DNA of 40,715 nucleotides from assembly GCA_946536825.1 (NCBI GenBank), contig CAMNEX010000004.1, positions 1-40,715 of the forward strand, in the 5' to 3' direction. The position numbers and the translations under genes are program-made. The stretch is from an uncultured Selenomonadales bacterium (GTDB lineage Bacteria; Bacillota; Negativicutes; Selenomonadales; Selenomonadaceae). Shown one piece after another: positions 28,937 through 37,681 of the stretch; within the stretch, counting starts at the first letter, position 1, and every line of letters starts with the position of its first letter. The notes below the pieces were generated by a model. The model saw nothing but the letters and a program-made list of their open reading frames with translations, searched no databases and was not told the DNA's origin.

Positions 28937-30172
28937 GTGAATATTTTTTTCATACACCAAAATTTCCCCGCACAATTCGTTCATCTCGCGCCTTATCTCG
29001 CGAGCAATCCCGATAACAAAGTTTATTTTTTGGCGCAACATAATCCCCGCAAAGTAAAACTTGAGGGCGTGAACGTAGAGATTTATAAGAAACATGACCG
29101 CTTTAAAGATTTGCTCGAAAAAAATATTTTTCCGCTGAAAGTGCCCATTAACCTTATCGATACGGGCTTGTCGATTCTCGATAAATTGGATTATCTCGAA
29201 AAGGAAAAGAATATCCGTCCGGATTTGATAATTGGTCATATGGGTTGGGGAGAATTGTTTTATATCAAAGATGTTTATCCGAATGTCCCGCTTATCGGCT
29301 ACTTTGAAGATTTTCCGGATTTTAAAGACACCGCTGATTTTTGGTGGTCGAACGAAATTCCGAGTAAATCCCAGCGCGTTTTTATCCGTATACGCCAAAT
29401 GAAATATCTTTTGCCGTTTGAAGCTTGCGACGCGTGGGTTACGGCGTCCGAATGGCAACACTCGCAATTTCCCGCGGAATACAGATCAAAAATCCATGTG
29501 ATTCACGAAGGCATTGACACAAGATTTTGTTCGCCCGCCCCCGGCGGCAAGCGTCCGGGACTTGTCCTTGACGATATTAAACTTAATCTGCCCGAAGGTA
29601 CAGAAATTATTACTTACGTCGCTCGCGGCTTTGAACCTTTGCGCGGCTTTCAGCAGTTCATGGACGCAATCCGCATTGTTTTGGCTCATCGCCCGCAAAC
29701 GCATGTTATTTTAGTCGGTAACGATAAACCTGCTTACGGCTTGCCGCTCAAGGACACGACTTATCTTAAGGAAGAAGAAAAGAAAGGCGGCTATCCCAAA
29801 GACAGAGTGCACGCTGTCGGCGGGCGCGGGCGCGAAGATTATCAAAAAATTTTGCGGGCGTCGAGTTGTCATGTTTATTTGACGCGCCCCTTTGTTTTGA
29901 GTTGGTCTTGTCTTGAGGCAATGAGTTTTGCCTGTCCTATCGTCGGATCGAAAACTCCGCCCGTTCAAGAAGTTATGGAAAACGGCGTCAACGGTTTAAT
30001 TGCTGATTTTCGGTCGCCAAATCACATTGCCCGCAAAATTGAAGAAATGCTCGAAGATCCCGAACGTGCAAAGAAATTGGGCGCGGCGGCTCGTCAAACT
30101 ATTCTTGAACGATACGACGTTAGAAATTGCGTTAGGACTTGGGAAGATTTAATTTACAGTTCAATTCGCTGA
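28937..30172 (+). CDS. Glycosyltransferase family 4-like, array copy 3
   Basis: Paralogue; same C-terminal donor-binding blocks. GTG start. Confidence 0.9.
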   Translation: MNIFFIHQNFPAQFVHLAPYLASNPDNKVYFLAQHNPRKVKLEGVNVEIYKKHDRFKDLLEKNIFPLKVPINLIDTGLSILDKLDYLEKEKNIRPDLIIGHMGWGELFYIKDVYPNVPLIGYFEDFPDFKDTADFWWSNEIPSKSQRVFIRIRQMKYLLPFEACDAWVTASEWQHSQFPAEYRSKIHVIHEGIDTRFCSPAPGGKRPGLVLDDIKLNLPEGTEIITYVARGFEPLRGFQQFMDAIRIVLAHRPQTHVILVGNDKPAYGLPLKDTTYLKEEEKKGGYPKDRVHAVGGRGREDYQKILRASSCHVYLTRPFVLSWSCLEAMSFACPIVGSKTPPVQEVMENGVNGLIADFRSPNHIARKIEEMLEDPERAKKLGAAARQTILERYDVRNCVRTWEDLIYSSIR

Positions 30173-30243
30173 CGTATCAAAAAATTTTTATGAGGATTCA
30201 ATTTACAATTTGCTTTGTTAAAATTAAAGGAGAGATTTTTGTC

Positions 30244-31479
30244 GTGAATATCTTTATTCTGCACCCGTCGTTTCCCGCGCAGTATCTCAACATTGCGCCC
30301 TATCTCGCGAGCAACCCCGAAAATAATGTTTTCTTTCTGTCAAAGGAGAATTCAATTAATGCGCAACTTAAAGGCGTGACGCTTGCACTCTATCCGAAAC
30401 CAAATGAAAAGTCAGAAGAATGGATTAAAACTTGCGGTCCGTTGCGTCCCGCGGCGGAAGCAGTCGTTGAAGGTCAAGCCGTTCTCCGCGCAATGGAATG
30501 GCTCGCCAAAGAAAAAAATGTTAAACCCGACGTGATAATCGGTCACACGGGCTGGGGTTCAACGCTTTATTGTAAGGATATGTATCCCGACGTGCCGATT
30601 ATGGGTTATTTCGAGTGGTATTATCGCGTTGAGGACAGCGATTGTTATTGGTGGCCGGACGAAATCCCGCAAATGCCAAATCGCATTTCAATTCGCACGC
30701 GCAACGCTCATCACTTGATGAATTTGCAACTTTGCGAGGCGGGCATTGCTCCTACAAAGTGGCAGTATTCGCAATTTCCCGAAGAATACAAGCCGAAAAT
30801 CCATATCATTCACGAAGGAATTGACACAAGATTTTGTTCGCCCGACCCCAGCGGCAAGCGTCCGGGACTTGTCCTTGACGATATTAAACTTAACCTGCCC
30901 GAAGGTACAGAAATTATTACTTACGTCGCTCGCGGCTTTGAAATTTATCGCGGCTTCCCCTACTTCATGGACGCAATTCGCCACGTATTGGCGCGTCGCC
31001 CGCAAACGCATGTTGTTGTTGTCGGCAAGGACAGAATTTGTTACGGCGCACAACTCAAGGACACGACTTATCTTAAGGAAGAGGAGAAAAAAGGCGGCTA
31101 TCCTACCGACCGCGTGCACTTTGTCGGCTTGAGAAATCGCGGTGACTATCAAAAAATTTTGCGGGCGTCAAGCTGTCATGTTTATTTAACTCGTCCGTTC
31201 GTTTTGAGTTGGTCTTGTCTTGAGGCAATGAGTTTCGGCTGTCCTATGGTCGGTTCAAAAACTCCGCCGGTTGAAGAAGTTATGGAAGACGGCGTCAACG
31301 GTTTACTTGCAGAATTCCGTTCGCCCTATCACATTGCCCGCAAAATCGAGGAGCAACTTGACAATCCCGAACGCGCGAAGAAACTCGGAGCGGCGGCTCG
31401 CGAAACTATCCTTGAGCGTTTTGAGCTTATGAAATGTATGCAGGCGCAGGAAGATTTAATGTACAGTCTGGTTCGTTGA
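30244..31479 (+). CDS. Glycosyltransferase family 4-like, array copy 4
   Basis: Paralogue; GTG at 30244 with AGGAG upstream aligns with starts of the other copies (VNIFILHPSFPAQYL). Confidence 0.9.
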   Translation: MNIFILHPSFPAQYLNIAPYLASNPENNVFFLSKENSINAQLKGVTLALYPKPNEKSEEWIKTCGPLRPAAEAVVEGQAVLRAMEWLAKEKNVKPDVIIGHTGWGSTLYCKDMYPDVPIMGYFEWYYRVEDSDCYWWPDEIPQMPNRISIRTRNAHHLMNLQLCEAGIAPTKWQYSQFPEEYKPKIHIIHEGIDTRFCSPDPSGKRPGLVLDDIKLNLPEGTEIITYVARGFEIYRGFPYFMDAIRHVLARRPQTHVVVVGKDRICYGAQLKDTTYLKEEEKKGGYPTDRVHFVGLRNRGDYQKILRASSCHVYLTRPFVLSWSCLEAMSFGCPMVGSKTPPVEEVMEDGVNGLLAEFRSPYHIARKIEEQLDNPERAKKLGAAARETILERFELMKCMQAQEDLMYSLVR

Positions 31480-31489
31480 GGATGCGCTT

Positions 31490-33187
31490 ATGACTTTTGA
31501 AACGTTTATCCCCGCGCGGTCAAAAAGCGTCCTTGAACTTATCGGCGACGCGCCCGAAGATTTTGAGAGCTCGCGAAAAAATTTCCAAGAGATTCAGCCC
31601 GATTGCAAATACATTGTCGCCGAGGATTGGACAAAAATTAAAGGACTTTTCGACGCGATTTTGATTCAAAGTTCGGTGATCGGAACGCTGAGTTCAAAAA
31701 AACTCGTCAAGCTGATAAAAAAAATTTCCGAACATCTCAACGAAGGCGGAACTTTGATTTTCACGCTGGACAATATCGGGAATGCGGAAAATATAAATTC
31801 GATTTTGGAAGGCAAGCCGCCCAAATACAGAGTGACGCTGACTCACGAAGAATTAACCAACGCGATTGAAGACGCGGGCTTGACGCTCCTCCGCTCGCTA
31901 AATGCCGGACGCGGCGTTCAGGTCAAACGGCAACTCGCCGACCTCACCAAAACGGAATTGGCGGTTTTTGTTTATATTTTCACGGCTTACAAAAACGAGC
32001 CGCCGAAAAAAACTTTAATCCAAACGCTGATAGGCGAATCGACGGTTTGCGCCCCAATTCGCGTCCACATGCCCAATACTTTTTTCATGACGGATCCTAA
32101 TGTTTTTATCGTATCCTCGCCTGTCGGCAAGCCTTATCGCCTGTTCGAGCAGGAACAATTCGACGAAAGAATTTTTATCAATCAGCGAATGTGCTTCCCG
32201 ACTTTCGCGGTCGGATTGGATTTTTTTAATATCCTGCGCAAGAAGGGAATTTTATTTATTTCGGAAATGGACGACCACCCGATTTTATGGGAGGACGATT
32301 ACAAAAAGACGGCGTGGATAAATTTCCGCGCAGTGCACGCGATACAAACTTCAACGCCTTATCTCGCGGATTTTTTAAAACAGTTCAATCCGCATGTTAA
32401 AGTTTTTGCAAATCATTTGCGCCGCCTGCCGCCGCCGCGCAATTTTGAGGAAGAATTCAAAGCCAAGCGGCAAGTCACAATATTTTTTGGCGCACTCAAT
32501 CGCGACGGAGATTTTATGGAGCTCGTCCCGATTTTGAACAGATTTGCAAAACAGTACGGAAATAAATTAGCATTCAAAATTTTGGCGCGGGAAAATTTGT
32601 TTGCCGCGCTGGAGACAGAAAATAAAACTTACGTCGGCGACTTGAAAAAATACGACGGGCAATTTATTTCTTATGACGCTTACGAGGCGGCAATTCGCGA
32701 ATCGGATATCGCGCTGTTGCCGTTGCGCGACAATGAATTCAATCGCTCAAAATCCGATTTAAAATTTATCGAGAGCGCGGCGAATGGAGCAGTCGCTTTG
32801 GCGTCGCCGGTTGTCTATTCCGGCGTGATTAAAGACGGCGTGACGGGCTTTATCTATCGTGACGGGCGCGAATTTGTCAACAAGCTCAATCTGCTGATAA
32901 AAAATAAAAATCTGCGGCACAAGGTCGCGGAGGAAGCTTATTCCTACGTTCGCCACGAAAGACTGATGAGCCAGCATTACGAGGAGCGGCTTGATTGGTA
33001 TCGCGAACTTTTAGCGAAATTGCCCGAACTTACTGCCGAGGCGGAGGCGCGAATTGCAAAATTTATTCCGCTGTTCAATGAAGAAATTACAAAGTTTAGA
33101 TCCCGTTTTTCAAGAAATCCCAAGGAACGTTCAAACGAAATTGAAAGGAATTTAACACAGGGCGCAGAAATAATTATCCCCGAATAA
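31490..33187 (+). CDS. Fusion of N-terminal methyltransferase-like domain and C-terminal glycosyltransferase
   Basis: N-terminus KSVLELIGDAPEDFE...FDAILIQSSVIG..LNEGGTLIFTLDN resembles a Rossmann methyltransferase; C-terminus KFIESAANGAVALASPVVYSGVIKDGVTGFIY resembles GT4. Confidence 0.75.
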   Translation: MTFETFIPARSKSVLELIGDAPEDFESSRKNFQEIQPDCKYIVAEDWTKIKGLFDAILIQSSVIGTLSSKKLVKLIKKISEHLNEGGTLIFTLDNIGNAENINSILEGKPPKYRVTLTHEELTNAIEDAGLTLLRSLNAGRGVQVKRQLADLTKTELAVFVYIFTAYKNEPPKKTLIQTLIGESTVCAPIRVHMPNTFFMTDPNVFIVSSPVGKPYRLFEQEQFDERIFINQRMCFPTFAVGLDFFNILRKKGILFISEMDDHPILWEDDYKKTAWINFRAVHAIQTSTPYLADFLKQFNPHVKVFANHLRRLPPPRNFEEEFKAKRQVTIFFGALNRDGDFMELVPILNRFAKQYGNKLAFKILARENLFAALETENKTYVGDLKKYDGQFISYDAYEAAIRESDIALLPLRDNEFNRSKSDLKFIESAANGAVALASPVVYSGVIKDGVTGFIYRDGREFVNKLNLLIKNKNLRHKVAEEAYSYVRHERLMSQHYEERLDWYRELLAKLPELTAEAEARIAKFIPLFNEEITKFRSRFSRNPKERSNEIERNLTQGAEIIIPE

Positions 33188-33206
33188 AGTTTTTGTATGA
33201 CAAGGG

Positions 33207-33596
33207 GTGATGAAAATGTCGGAAGTTCAAATTTTTGGGGGCGCAAGTTCAGCCGTAATCATGGTGGCGTATTGCGCAATGACGGCAATCGCGCTACTTG
33301 GGATTTTCATTGTGCTGTACCTTAGCAAGAGCAATTCTAAAAAAAGCGTGGGAATGCTTGACGAACTTGTCCTTGACGAACGTCAGCAAAATCGCGACGG
33401 TTATACGAGCGTCACCGACAAAAGCAAATTTCTCGGCGCAATCGGCGTTTGTGTGACCGATTTGCGCCCGGCAGGAACAATCACGGTTGAGGGCGAACCC
33501 GTCGACGTTGTGACGGAAGGCAGTTTCGTCAAGCAAGGCAACATTGTCAAAGTTATCAACGTGGACGGCTCCCGCGTGCTTGTTCGTCAAATTTAG
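33207..33596 (+). CDS. NfeD-like protein (membrane anchor plus OB-fold)
   Basis: TM segment, then [53 protein letters not shown]. Located before floA. Confidence 0.88.
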   Translation: MMKMSEVQIFGGASSAVIMVAYCAMTAIALLGIFIVLYLSKSNSKKSVGMLDELVLDERQQNRDGYTSVTDKSKFLGAIGVCVTDLRPAGTITVEGEPVDVVTEGSFVKQGNIVKVINVDGSRVLVRQI

Positions 33597-33612
33597 AGAG
33601 GAGGTCTCACTC

Positions 33613-34605
33613 ATGGATTTTTTAATCGGCTCAGGCTTCTTCATAATAATGGGGATAATAATCGCGGCAGTTTTTCTTCACTTCGTGCCAATAGGATTAT
33701 GGATTTCGGCGTTGGCGGCAGATGTTCACGTCGGGATTTTCACGCTGATAGGAATGAGAATGCGCCGCGTTCCTCCCGCGAAAATCGTTATGCCGCTTAT
33801 CAAAGCCAACAAAGCCGGTCTCAATGTCAACGTCAATCAGCTTGAGGCGCATTACCTGGCGGGCGGCAACGTCGACAAGGTTGTTGACGCGCTGATAGCC
33901 TCGCAACGTGCGCAAATAGTTTTACCGTTTGAACGTTCTGCGGCGATTGACTTGGCAGGGCGCGACGTTTTGGAAGCGGTTCAAATGAGCGTCAATCCGA
34001 AAGTTATTGAAACGCCCGTTGTTTCGGCGGTCGCCAAAAACGGTATCGAATTAAAAATCAAGGCGCGAGTTACGGTGCGGGCGAATATCGACAGATTGGT
34101 TGGCGGCGCAGGCGAGCCCACGATTATTGCGCGTGTCGGCGAAGGTATCGTTACGACGGTCGGTAGCTCCGAAAATCATACGGACGTTTTGGAAAGCCCC
34201 GACGATATTTCTAAAACTGTTCTCGGCAAAGGTTTGGACGCGGGCACAGCGTTTGAAATTTTGTCAATCGACATTGCGGACGTTGATGTCGGAAGAAATA
34301 TCGGTGCGCAACTTCAAACCGATCAGGCGGAGGCAGATAAACGAATTGCGCAAGCCAAGGCGGAAGAACGTCGAGCAATGGCGGTCGCGAAGGAACAGGA
34401 AATGAAAGCCTATACTCAAGAAATGGAAGCCAAAGTTGTCGAGGCGCAAGCCGAAGTTCCGCACGCAATGGCGGAGGCCTTCAAGAAAGGCAATCTGGGC
34501 GTCATGGATTATTACAACATGATGAATATTCAATCGGATACTGAAATGCGCAAGGCTGTCAGTCAAGCCGGCAAGGGCAGAAAAAATCTTCCCGCGCAGA
34601 AGTAA
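33613..34605 (+). CDS. floA: Flotillin-like protein FloA
   Basis: [40 protein letters not shown]...[26 protein letters not shown] typical of FloA/YqfA. ATG 33613 with GAGAGGAGG SD. Confidence 0.95.
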   Translation: MDFLIGSGFFIIMGIIIAAVFLHFVPIGLWISALAADVHVGIFTLIGMRMRRVPPAKIVMPLIKANKAGLNVNVNQLEAHYLAGGNVDKVVDALIASQRAQIVLPFERSAAIDLAGRDVLEAVQMSVNPKVIETPVVSAVAKNGIELKIKARVTVRANIDRLVGGAGEPTIIARVGEGIVTTVGSSENHTDVLESPDDISKTVLGKGLDAGTAFEILSIDIADVDVGRNIGAQLQTDQAEADKRIAQAKAEERRAMAVAKEQEMKAYTQEMEAKVVEAQAEVPHAMAEAFKKGNLGVMDYYNMMNIQSDTEMRKAVSQAGKGRKNLPAQK

Positions 34606-34643
34606 AAAATTTTTTTAGGAGTTTTGCAAGTTGCAGTCGCGGC

Positions 34644-34671
34644 TTGTGAAATTCTTTTTTTTATGTATAAT
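34644..34671 (+). promoter_or_regulatory. Predicted sigma-70 promoter of the RTX gene
   Basis: TTGTGA-16-TATAAT, followed by AAGGAGG SD and ATG 34695. Confidence 0.6.
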
Positions 34672-34694
34672 ATCTGAAATAAGGAGGAATTTTT

Positions 34695-36401
34695 ATGGTT
34701 GACGAAAACTTTAACAGCAAACTTCTGCAGATTGCAAAGAAAAATCTTGACGCATTCGGCAATGAACTCGGCAAACAACTCGGCGCGGCGATTGCGGGCG
34801 AAGACGGCATGAACAGTGCTCTTGATAAAGTTTTGGCACTCGCGGATTTAAAAAGCAAAACTTCAACGACCGTCATTTACGGCAAGGATATGACAATTCC
34901 CAATGAGGTTTACGAAAAATTTGCGGAGGGCATTTACGAAAAAATTAAAGGCAATATCCGTTCCGGAGAATATTCTACAAAAGATTCAACGTTGGCGAGT
35001 TTGTTTCTAAATTCTATAAATACGCCGCTCGGAAGTATCGAAGATGTTACAGTGACGTTAAACGTGCCGGACGAAAACAATCAGCCGCAGGAAGTCACTT
35101 ACAATATAAATTTCATGCTGGACTTAAACCTTTTGGGTCAAAGTATTGTAAGCGCGAATGTTTCGGACGGGACGAATTCGGCGCAACTTACAATGACGAT
35201 GGGCGGAAAAAAATCTTTTGCACAATACTGCGCGGCGTTGTTCAATTTGGAAGAAAAAATTTCCGACAGCGTTTTAAAGCAATGCTTCGATATTTTCACG
35301 AGCGGAGCCGCCGATTTGCTCAAGGCGATTTATTCTTCCGACTCTCCCGCGAGTGAAGTCAAAAATTTCGTTGACGCGAGCAAAAAGGAACTCAAAACTA
35401 AAATTAAAAACGCCCTTCAAAAAGATTCTCCGATAAACGGCGCGTTGACAAAATATGGCGACTTGACCGAACTTTATAACGATTTGGCGGACGAAATTTC
35501 TTCCTCGAAAAGCACCGTCAAAAGTATTTCCAAGGCGACGGAAAAATTTTCTAACGCCGCCGAAAAACTCGACGATCTGTTTAAAAATTACGGACTCGAT
35601 ATAGGGCTTTCAACCTTGCCCGAAGCTGTCGACCCGCTCGACCCTTATCTCCAATACAATAAAAATATGACGGCAGTCGTCGTGACGAGCGAACACGGAA
35701 ATAAACTTGAGCCTGCAAATTACAATAAAAAAGTTAAAAAGATTGACGCCTCGGCTTACGCGGCGGCGATTGAAATTGTCGGCAACACCAAGGCAAATAA
35801 AATTTACGGCGGGCTCGGCGACGATACGCTAAGCGGCGGCAAGGGCAACGATTCTTTGCTCGGCGGCGAAGGAAAAGATTTACTCTTCGGCGAGGCGGGC
35901 AACGATAAACTTTTCGGCAATGCGGGCGATGATATTCTCGTAGGCGGCGCGGGCGCAGATATTCTTACCGGCGGCGACGGCGCGGATATTTTTTACTACT
36001 CGGACGGCGACGGCAAGGACACGATAACCGATTACACGGCGGGCGAAGATAAAATTTCTCTGGCTGGCGATTCAATCGACAAGATTACCATGAGCGGCAG
36101 GAACGTCGTTTTCAAAATCGGCAGGGGCTCAATCAAAGTTAAGAACGCCAAAAACAAAGAAATTACGATTGTCACCGCCGATAACGTCGAGGAAAAATAT
36201 TTTAACGGCGAACTCGTTTCGGAAAATAATCCCTGGTTCATGGAAGATACAACTTCCGACAGCGGCGACCTTGATGCTTTGATGAGCGAAGTTCCGACGA
36301 ATAATTATTCTGCAGAAAATCTTTTAAGTAAAAACTCCGACGAACTTTTGAGCGGCGCAACATTCGCGCAGGCGTCCGATAAAAATAATTTGGCGGAGTA
36401 A
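34695..36401 (+). CDS. RTX calcium-binding repeat protein, probable T1SS substrate
   Basis: GGLGDDTLSGGKGNDSLLGGEGKDLLFGEAGNDKLFGNAGDDILVGGAGADILTGGDGADIF nonapeptide repeats, then DGKDTITDYTAGEDKISL C-terminal motif. Confidence 0.93.
   Translation: MVDENFNSKLLQIAKKNLDAFGNELGKQLGAAIAGEDGMNSALDKVLALADLKSKTSTTVIYGKDMTIPNEVYEKFAEGIYEKIKGNIRSGEYSTKDSTLASLFLNSINTPLGSIEDVTVTLNVPDENNQPQEVTYNINFMLDLNLLGQSIVSANVSDGTNSAQLTMTMGGKKSFAQYCAALFNLEEKISDSVLKQCFDIFTSGAADLLKAIYSSDSPASEVKNFVDASKKELKTKIKNALQKDSPINGALTKYGDLTELYNDLADEISSSKSTVKSISKATEKFSNAAEKLDDLFKNYGLDIGLSTLPEAVDPLDPYLQYNKNMTAVVVTSEHGNKLEPANYNKKVKKIDASAYAAAIEIVGNTKANKIYGGLGDDTLSGGKGNDSLLGGEGKDLLFGEAGNDKLFGNAGDDILVGGAGADILTGGDGADIFYYSDGDGKDTITDYTAGEDKISLAGDSIDKITMSGRNVVFKIGRGSIKVKNAKNKEITIVTADNVEEKYFNGELVSENNPWFMEDTTSDSGDLDALMSEVPTNNYSAENLLSKNSDELLSGATFAQASDKNNLAE
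35808..36000 (+). repeat. RTX nonapeptide repeat tract (about 7 units)
   Basis: 27-bp quasi-periodic ggcggc-ggcaacgat... pattern encoding GGxGxDxLx. Confidence 0.92.
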
Positions 36402-36429
36402 AAAATTTTGGTGAGTTTGGCAAGTGTAC

Positions 36430-36457
36430 TTGCTAAGCTCCTTTTTTTTTGTATAAT
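36430..36457 (+). promoter_or_regulatory. Predicted promoter of pyrB with overlapping palindrome
   Basis: TTGCTA-16-TATAAT; palindrome GCAAGTGTACTTGC overlaps the -35. Confidence 0.55.
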
Positions 36458-36491
36458 CGATAAGAAAATTTATGTCGAAGGGGTGAGCTTT

Positions 36492-37439
36492 TTGGAAAAA
36501 AATTCTGCAGTAAATCTTTTTGGCAAAAGTATCGTCGCGCTGGAAAATTTCTCGGCGGAGGAAATTCGATTGGTTCTGAACACGGCGCGAAAAATGAAAC
36601 AAATTATTCGACGCGGCGGCGAAAAAAAATTGCCCAACCTGCGCGGCAAGGCGATTGTCAATCTTTTCTACGAACCTTCAACCAGAACGCGAACATCATT
36701 TGAGTTGGCGGGCAAATATCTCGGCGCGGACGTTGTAAGCATTAACAGCGGCACAAGTTCAATCGTCAAGGGCGAAAGTCTTCGCGACACGTTGCGAACG
36801 ATTGAAGCAATGGGCGTCGACGCGATTGTCATGCGGCACAAGGCTGAGGGCGCGGCGGATTTCGCGACAAAAGTTGTCAAGCCGATAATAATCAACGCCG
36901 GCGACGGAGCTCACGCGCACCCGTCTCAAGCACTTTTGGATTTATTCACGATTGAACAAAGAAAAGGTCGGCTCGCGGGTTTGAAAGTCGCGATTGTCGG
37001 AGACATTTTGCACAGTCGTGTTGCCCGCTCGGACGTTTACGCAATGACTAAAATGGGCATGGAAGTTCACCTTGCCGGACCGAAAACTTTACTGCCCAGA
37101 TTTTTTGAGTTTGACGGCGTAATTCTTCATGAACAAATTGACGACGCGATTAAAAATGCCGACGTGATAAACATTTTGCGAATTCAGCTTGAGCGGCAAC
37201 AGGCAGGGCTTTTCCCTTCGACGCGGGAATATTCGCGGGTTTTCGGCATAAACGAAGACCGCTTGCGGCTCGCAAAAGAAAATGTTTTAATCCTGCACCC
37301 CGGTCCGCAAAATAAAGGCTTGGAAATTTCCTCGGAAGTCACCTACTGCGAACGCTCGGCAATACAGGAACAAGTTCAAAACGGCGTGGCGGTTCGCATG
37401 GCTTTGCTTGACTTGACGTTGGGAGGCGGCGCGATATGA
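36492..37439 (+). CDS. pyrB: Aspartate carbamoyltransferase catalytic subunit
   Basis: NLFYEPSTRTRTSFELAGKYLGADVVSI, HPSQALLDLFTI, ILHPGPQNKGLEIS. TTG 36492 with AAGGGGTG SD. Confidence 0.94.
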   Translation: MEKNSAVNLFGKSIVALENFSAEEIRLVLNTARKMKQIIRRGGEKKLPNLRGKAIVNLFYEPSTRTRTSFELAGKYLGADVVSINSGTSSIVKGESLRDTLRTIEAMGVDAIVMRHKAEGAADFATKVVKPIIINAGDGAHAHPSQALLDLFTIEQRKGRLAGLKVAIVGDILHSRVARSDVYAMTKMGMEVHLAGPKTLLPRFFEFDGVILHEQIDDAIKNADVINILRIQLERQQAGLFPSTREYSRVFGINEDRLRLAKENVLILHPGPQNKGLEISSEVTYCERSAIQEQVQNGVAVRMALLDLTLGGGAI

Positions 37440-37681
37440 AATTTATCCTAAGCGAAAGCGGCAACGAGGCAATCAATCTTGCGTTGGTAAGAAGTTTCGC
37501 CATTGCGCGCATTGTTTATAAAGACGGCGGCACAAACGAATCGCACGTGATAGCGGAGCTTGACAACGATTCCGACGTTACCGTAAAAATTTTTGATTCG
37601 GCGGACGCGGACAAGAATTTTTCTGCGGCAAAAGCTTATTTGGCGGAGCTGGTCAAAGAATTGAACGGAGGCGCGAAATGA
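37436..37681 (+). CDS. Conserved-looking hypothetical small protein between pyrB and pyrC
   Basis: 81-aa ORF with ATGA overlaps to both pyrB and pyrC, implying translational coupling. Confidence 0.7.
   Translation: MKFILSESGNEAINLALVRSFAIARIVYKDGGTNESHVIAELDNDSDVTVKIFDSADADKNFSAAKAYLAELVKELNGGAK

Noticed and set aside
28892-29467. 191-aa minus-strand ORF
   Set aside because: Antisense to GT copy 3; no recognisable motif.
30688-31152. Similar minus-strand ORFs repeated opposite each GT copy (also 27179-27523 and 29486-29968)
   Set aside because: Similarity arises because the sense GT genes are paralogous; not an independent gene family.
34644-36457. Similar GCAAG...CTTG elements upstream of both the RTX gene and pyrB as a shared operator
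   Set aside because: The RTX-side match is short and imperfect; two sites are not enough to support a common regulator.
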